Positions 58,466-64,000 of a stretch of 64,000 nucleotides of DNA are shown here, piece by piece. The position numbers and the translations under genes are program-made. Below the pieces are notes generated by a model. The model was given only the letters and a program-made list of their open reading frames with translations, made no database searches and was not told where the DNA came from. Location of the stretch: the NCBI GenBank assembly GCA_028554755.1, contig JAPTOF010000010.1:5430001-5494000 (forward strand). Reading direction: 5' to 3'. The first letter of the stretch is position 1. Each line of letters starts with the position of its first letter. Source of the stretch: Cordia subcordata (lineage: Eukaryota > Streptophyta > Magnoliopsida > Boraginales > Cordiaceae).

Positions 58466-59650
58466 AAAAAATTTAACACATTACAAACATTAACACCTAT
58501 AGATGTGAAAAAAGCATGTACAAGTACATAATAGTTGGACGTGAAGCACTAATGTAGGAGATTATGTGCTACATTTTAAAAATTCTACGAGGTGACAAAC
58601 TACCAGGTATACATTTTCACAGCTAGTATCGCATACGACTAGAGGGCTTGTGTGATTGTGATATGACGTCGACGAAATTGTCTAATGCAAACAATGTTTA
58701 CAATAGATTGCATCTCTATACATCATACATCTGCTCCAATTCTATGCAAATAATCTATTCACAGGGTGATCTTTATTTGGTGGAGTATACTTTACACTCT
58801 ATTTGGATTGAAGGGAACATATTGAAAAGGATTGAAGAATTAGTCCCATTCCTTACTTTCCTTTATGATTCCATCTTTTTCTTTCTTTTATTATACTTTT
58901 CCTCCTGAATCTAAAGATGGTATGTTAATAAATCTTTTATTTCATATTCAATCTTTAGCAAATTAAGTTTGCACTATCAAGTAAGCCTATTCTGCTGGTT
59001 CTTTTATTCACTTTTTGTGATCATATCCTACAAGTGACTAGAGTTAATGCCTGTCAAGTTGAATTACCTGTTGAGATTCCATTGCCCACAAGATATCATT
59101 CAACGATATTCAACATACATAAATATACAAAAAGAAAGCTAAATGGCATATTTAATTGTCTAAGTTTAGTAGATATATATTAATATTTGTAATTAATTTT
59201 TGTAGGATGAAAGACATTTTTAATTAGTCATTGAGAATTCTTTAAAGGGACAATGAAAAGGTCGTGGAATCAATTCAAATGCAAGATTTAGATTTTGAAT
59301 TGCTAATCAATGAGACCCAAAGAACTGGGTGTAATATAATTTTATGTGTAAATTAAATGGGTTTCTTGAATTTGCTTTAGTATTTTTAATGCATTTTATG
59401 TTTATGATATGCTACTGTTTATCGCCTAGATAATTGTTTGTTTAACTCTGCTAAGTTAGTTATATCCTTCGCATTTTATGTTTATGATATTAAGATCTTT
59501 TGCCACAAAGACACCCACATCCTTTTAAATATAACCGGATAAATAGTTAAAAGAATTTCGTAGACTTTGAACGTCCACAATTTAATGGAAAATTCAGTCT
59601 ACCTACTAATTAAAAAATCTTCCACCAAGAGAAAAGCTGCTCCCTTCTAA

Positions 59651-60090
59651 GAGCCCGTTTTGCTTTGCTTATTTTTAAGTGTTTATAAACAGGTACTGCT
59701 TATAAGTAAAAAGTTATTTTTAAACTAGTGATAAATAAATATGGATATATTTGGATAATATGTACTTATAAGTTGCTAGCATATTTAGTAAATAAATGCT
59801 TATAAATATCAATAGTAGTTAAAATAATTAAAAAAGACAAGTCATTAATTAAGTGTAGGGATATTATTGTAATATACTTATCATTTGTAAGGACAAATAT
59901 GTCCTTTTAAGAGGGTTGACCACCATATTTATAAGCACAAAAAAATAAATAAATTGCTCCAAATTTGCTTAATTTTTGCCTACTTATAAGCAACCTTAAA
60001 TTGCTTATAAGCAAATTAGCCAAACATATAACTTTTATTTTTGGCTTATGAAGTGATCAAACCAGCTTATGAGCAAAGCCAAACACCCTC
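59651..60090. mobile_element. MITE, 440 bp, TSD TAA
   Basis: Ends GAGCCCGTTTTGCTTTGCTT and (inverted) GAGGGTGTTTGGCTTTGCTC, flanked by TAA at 59648-59650 and 60091-60093. Many internal CTTATAAG words. Confidence 0.8.
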
Positions 60091-60543
60091 TAAGGACAAG
60101 TTTTCTCTTTGCACTTCAACTTTTAATTAAAATAGTATGTCATACTTGAAATCTATCATCTAGAAGATTCCTACATCCTTTTAAATAAAATTGGAGAAGA
60201 GATAATTTAAGTGGTTGAGACTATTTCTCTAAGACAGAAGTCTTGATTTTAATGTCATCGAGATTGGGCGTTTAACCAAAAGAAAAAAATGTAAAACCGA
60301 AGAAATTGTTTTGAAACAATTTCGACTTTTTCTTTTATTTTTTTCCCAGCAAAGATAAGATCGGAGACTTAACATAATGATGCATCCCTGGATACTTCTT
60401 ACCCTTTTTGTCCGTTTAAAAACTTTTAGACTTTGGTCGAACATAATGTAATGAAAATTCACCCCACATGATAAGGACATATTGAGCAAGTGATGTACCT
60501 AGTGACGTTACCGTGGTGATGTAACTTGAATGACCTATCTATA

Positions 60544-61216
60544 TCTATACTATATTATATAGAAGAACTTAATTCAACATAATACTGACAAGTGTTACAC
60601 AAGTATAATGACAAGTGTCGTACAAATATAACCCTCTATTGTATACTCATATTTTCAAATCTTAATCTACGCTATTCAAGTAGAGAAACTCTAATTGCAC
60701 CTCATCCAACCGTTAAGATTTATATTCAAATTTATTCAAAATTGCCTTGTTTAGTGAGATTTATATTGATTTACTAATTAATTTTATATATACTATATTA
60801 TATAGAAGAACCTAATTCAATATAATACTGACAAGTGTTACACAAGTATAATGACAAGTGTCGCACAAATATAACATTCTGTTATATACTCATATTTTCA
60901 AATCTCAATCTACGCTATTCAAGTATCGAAACTCCAATTGCACTTTATCCAACCGTCAAGATTTATATTCAAATTTATTCAAAATTACCTTATTTAGTGA
61001 GATTTATATTGATTTACTAATTGATTTTAATATTTACATATTACAACAGAAAATCATAACATGCAATCTGAATTGATTGTTTATATCTATGGTAACTCAC
61101 TAATTTAGTTCCTATCAAATCTTGACCTATTTTAATTGATTTCTTTTACTATAAAAAAAATTAGTGCTATATATGGTAAAATATAATTGATTGCAATGGC
61201 ACGGGTGTTAAACTAG
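60544..61216 (+). mobile_element. Non-autonomous Helitron with internal 243-bp tandem duplication
   Basis: Same 5' terminus as the element at 40736 (TCTATACTATATTATATAG, preceded by A). It ends GGCACGGGTGTTAAACTAG, followed by T. The terminal hairpin is partly decayed. The first 243 bp are duplicated in tandem (60546 onward and 60789 onward), including a second copy of the 5' end. Confidence 0.7.
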
Positions 61217-61329
61217 TAAGAAATATATGGTCGAAAGAACCAGAATGGGGAAGCAATAGGAAGATAAAATGACCTACGTGTCACCTGCAAAACAGTAAAA
61301 ACTAACCGAATCAAATGATCAGGATATCG

Positions 61330-61960
61330 TGTATATCATTTTACAATTTTTAAATTTAAAAATTCAAAATTAAAAATAGAAAACAAAAATTTTAATAAAA
61401 AATTAAAAGTTTTAAAATTTAAAATTTGTAAAATTTAAAATTAAAATATTTAAAAAATTGAAATTATAAAATTATAAAATTATAGAAATAAGAAATTAAA
61501 AATTAAAAATAAAAACTAAAAATAAAAAATTTTAAATATTAAAAATTAAAAATATGCGGATTTAAAAAGAAAAAATAGAAATTATAAATTAAAATTCAAA
61601 AAATTAATTTATTAATTTCAATTGTATATTTTATCATTGTCTATAATATATTTTTATTTTAATTTTTCAATTTTTATTAATTTATTAATTTTTTATTTGT
61701 TTATTTTGCTTAATTGTAATTTTTTATATTTTATTTTATATTTTAATTTCTCTATTTTAATTCTAATTTTTTATTAATTTATTAATTTTAATTTTTATAT
61801 TTCATTTTTACTTTAAATAATGTATTTTTAATTTTAATTCATTAATTTTTATTAATTTGTTAGTTTTAATTTATTATTTTTAATATTTATATTTATTTTT
61901 AATTTAAATAATATATTTTTAAGTACAAAAATATATTTTAATTATTAAACTTTCTCTTTT
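61330..61960. repeat. Low-complexity A/T word array
   Basis: Nearly pure AAATTAAAA-type words on the first half and TTTTAATTT-type words on the second half. The segment could fold back on itself. No coding. Confidence 0.6.
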
Positions 61961-62104
61961 CCAAGTGGGACTACCATGCACCAAAAAAATATTTTTCTGT
62001 TTGATAACCAAACACCAGAAAATATTATATTTTCCAGGAAAACATTTTCCCTAAAATATATTTTCCCCTAGCAAGTTATTTTCTTGCGAACAAACTGAGA
62101 ATAA

Positions 62105-62578
62105 AGCTCTGTTTGTTTGTTGGAAAATGTTCTGCAGGAAAATGGTTTCCTTGCTTTTGGATGTTTGGCAAGCAACAATAGTGGCTAGGCATATTTTGAG
62201 AAAAACGTTTTCCATAGCAAAGGGAAGGGAAAACATTTTCCATGAGAAGAAAAGCTGTTTCTCTTATTTTAATTATAAAACTTTCTATTTTTTGCTTGTT
62301 CATCAATTTTTCTTCTCGTTAGAATTTTCTTTATAATTATTTATTTTATTATGAAATAATAAAATTTATTTGTTAATAAAAATTTGCAATTGAACAATAT
62401 TTTTCATTGTGATAATCACCAGACGTTAGAAAACATTTGCAAAGTGTCACAACAAACACCTGAAAATATTTTTTAATATGATAACCAAACACCAAACACA
62501 TCTTCTGTTTTTCAAAAAAAATAATTTTTTAGAAAAATATTTTTCCAACAAGTTATTTTCCTACAAACAAACAAAGCC
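62105..62578. mobile_element. MITE, 474 bp, TSD TAA, beside a partial copy
   Basis: Ends AGCTCTGTTTGTTTGTTGG and (inverted) GGCTTTGTTTGTTTGTAGG with adjoining GAAAAT, flanked by TAA (62102-62104, 62579-62581). The stretch 61980-62100 carries another, decayed right end of the same family (CAAGTTATTTTCTTGCGAAC), suggesting nesting. Confidence 0.75.
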
Positions 62579-63124
62579 TAAGTAGTACTTTGTGATTTTC
62601 AGTTTCATTACATTGTGCATCTCTTTTGTTTTCTTTTTTCCCTCCCTATATGTGGTCAGTTTTGTTAATCATTTCATCTTAGTTGGTAGAAAGGAATTAA
62701 AGGCTCTCAACCTCCCTCCTCTTTTATCTTTTGCTCATTTCAATAAAATTTTGAGAGAAGTCACCAAGCGAAAAAAGAAAAAAGGTCTTGCATTCAAGTC
62801 TTAATCTTTTTAAATTATATTAAAACGTTTCATGAGTAAGGTTAAAAAATAAATCCTACTTAACGTGAGACGGGATATAAAGATAATAAATAAGCTAAAT
62901 AAAATAAATTTGTCTTCACAAATTTAAATTTTTAAATGAAGTGATCACTCAATCTATGGAGATTATTTAGATATATATCACCATGCATGTTTCAATAATT
63001 CAAAAAATAGTTTGACAAATCCTTGTGGCATGGTATACACATCATAAGAAAGAAAGACATTTCACTTCAGTGTTCAATTATCTAGAAAATGCTTTTCCCT
63101 TTCCATCGATTGCTGACAGATGCA

Positions 63125-64000
63125 CTATCCGGTGAAAATTAAATGATAAAAGTCTCGTGATTCCTGCTGACACAATGAAGACAAAACCATTATTCAGATT
63201 TCTTTTCAACTTTTTGAGAATTAAGTTGTTAAGAGCTACAAAAATATCCAACTACTGGGGCCACAGCCATGACGACTGCCATACAAAAATGGCACAAGTA
63301 TTTGGTTGCAATCTTCTTCATGATAATAGTAATAACAATAAATAATATATAGAATAAAAATTCATGATTCTGAAACACATAAAAGCAAAAAAATAATAGA
63401 AAATTTGTGATTCTTATTAATACAATAAATTAGTAAACTTATATCCTTTCTACAAGCTTGAACTTTTAAATGAGATGGTAACTGAATATGATATCAGAAT
63501 TTAAAAACCAAATGGTTTCAGTTTAAAACTTATCGCCACTTGTCTAAATCAATAAAAGACTATCCACGAGTAAGCCTCAAAAACAAAGTCTGCTTGCACG
63601 TGAGCGTGTTAATACAATAATACAATAAATTAATAAACTAATATTCTTTTTACAAGTTTAAATTTTTAAGTGAGGTGGTCATTCAATAATTTTGAGACCC
63701 ATAGTCACTGGCATAATCAAGACAAAATGAAAAGTGATTTATGATTATGTGCAGTAAGAAAATAATATCATGTAGAGCCTTTATCAAAAATATTAGAGTA
63801 AATTCCGTTCACTGTACAAGAAAAAGGAGTATTTTTAATATTTTTATTTATTGTTGACAGTTAATTATATTTTTACCGTTTATAATAAAATAAAGCATAA
63901 ATATATTCCATAAAATTTAATTATTGATAAGTTTTAAATACTAATAGTTTCTTATAAAAATATATAACAATTGAATAAATTATTTAAATTAAGAAAGTAA
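63125..64000. repeat. Resumption of the duplication (partner 47676-50000)
   Basis: Collinear with 47676-47835, 48649-48851 and 49408-50000, with the extra segments of the first copy missing. Runs to the edge of the window. Confidence 0.75.

Larger units (their letters stand above)
58466..63124. other. 4.7-kb segment absent from the partner duplication
   Basis: Left of it the sequence matches up to about 47675, right of it from about 47676. It contains a MITE (59651-60090), a Helitron (60544-61216), a strongly AT-rich stretch of short A/T words (61330-61960) and a MITE nest (to 62578). No gene was recognised. An 86-codon open frame at 58648 has no identifiable domain. Confidence 0.65.

Noticed and set aside
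58648..58908. 86-codon plus frame
   Set aside because: No homologous frame exists in the partner duplication because the region is absent there, and no domain is visible.
60592..61020. Two near-identical 61-codon frames
   Set aside because: They are the two halves of the tandem duplication inside the Helitron and do not resemble Rep or helicase.
1..64000. CRISPR arrays, rRNA or functional tRNA genes
   Set aside because: None was seen. The tRNA-like boxes found belong to SINEs, and regular spacer-repeat structure is absent.

Overview
The window is nuclear DNA from a flowering plant, probably a eudicot. The evidence is AT-rich intergenic sequence, GT..AG introns, Ty1/copia and Ty3/gypsy LTR elements primed by Met-type tRNA, L1-like LINE remnants, Helitrons, many TAA/TTA-flanked MITEs, and plant-specific families (ankyrin-PGG, F-box/FBA). 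Most of it is layered transposon debris, and very few genes look intact.

The main biological content is a dispersed cluster of small two-exon genes and gene fragments that share one architecture: EF-hand, EF-hand, ZZ-type zinc finger in exon 1, then a short exon 2 joined at a phase-0 intron. One copy is intact on the minus strand (7564-8352) and one is nearly intact on the plus strand (55758-57478). A minus-strand copy at 42305-42790 has a premature stop. Its probable second exon (35914-39601) has been split by an LTR retrotransposon. Broken or partial copies lie at 45766-46702, 51986-53089, 55401-55621 and 56481-56778. Orphan second exons lie at 18700-18804 (minus) and about 21355-21560 (plus). 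There are two kinds of second exon. The minus-strand pair have a Ser/Pro/Ala-rich tail. The plus-strand group and the 18.7 kb orphan have a Gly/Ala-rich tail that always ends in Cys-Ser-Ile-Met-stop, which matches a CaaX farnesylation box. A Ca2+-binding, zinc-finger, predicted membrane-anchored protein family is the best candidate here for something undescribed.

Layout: 1-3.3 kb is a decayed copia element (minus). 3.3-7.5 kb is gene-poor. 7.5-8.4 kb is the intact EF-hand/ZZ gene, with a SINE just upstream. 8.9-11.9 kb and 24.6-29.3 kb are related repeat blocks, the second broken by a solo LTR and other insertions. 13.3-14.2 kb is an ankyrin-PGG pseudogene. 15.7-16.9 kb and 22.2-23.5 kb are a duplicated block, the first followed by a deleted copia element. 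31-35.4 kb holds MITEs and LINE pieces. 36.0-39.6 kb is a nearly complete 3.5 kb gypsy-type element encoding Gag, protease and a chromodomain but no RT or integrase. 40.7-41.3 kb is a Helitron. 43.2-45.3 kb is a truncated copia element. 45.8-58.5 kb is the EF-hand/ZZ cluster plus an F-box pseudogene. The flanks of the 45.8 kb and 56.5 kb copies are a segmental duplication that resumes at about 63.1 kb after a 4.7 kb indel filled with MITEs and a Helitron.

All calls come from reading the sequence. No database search was run, and exon models rest on splice motifs and comparison between paralogues inside the window.
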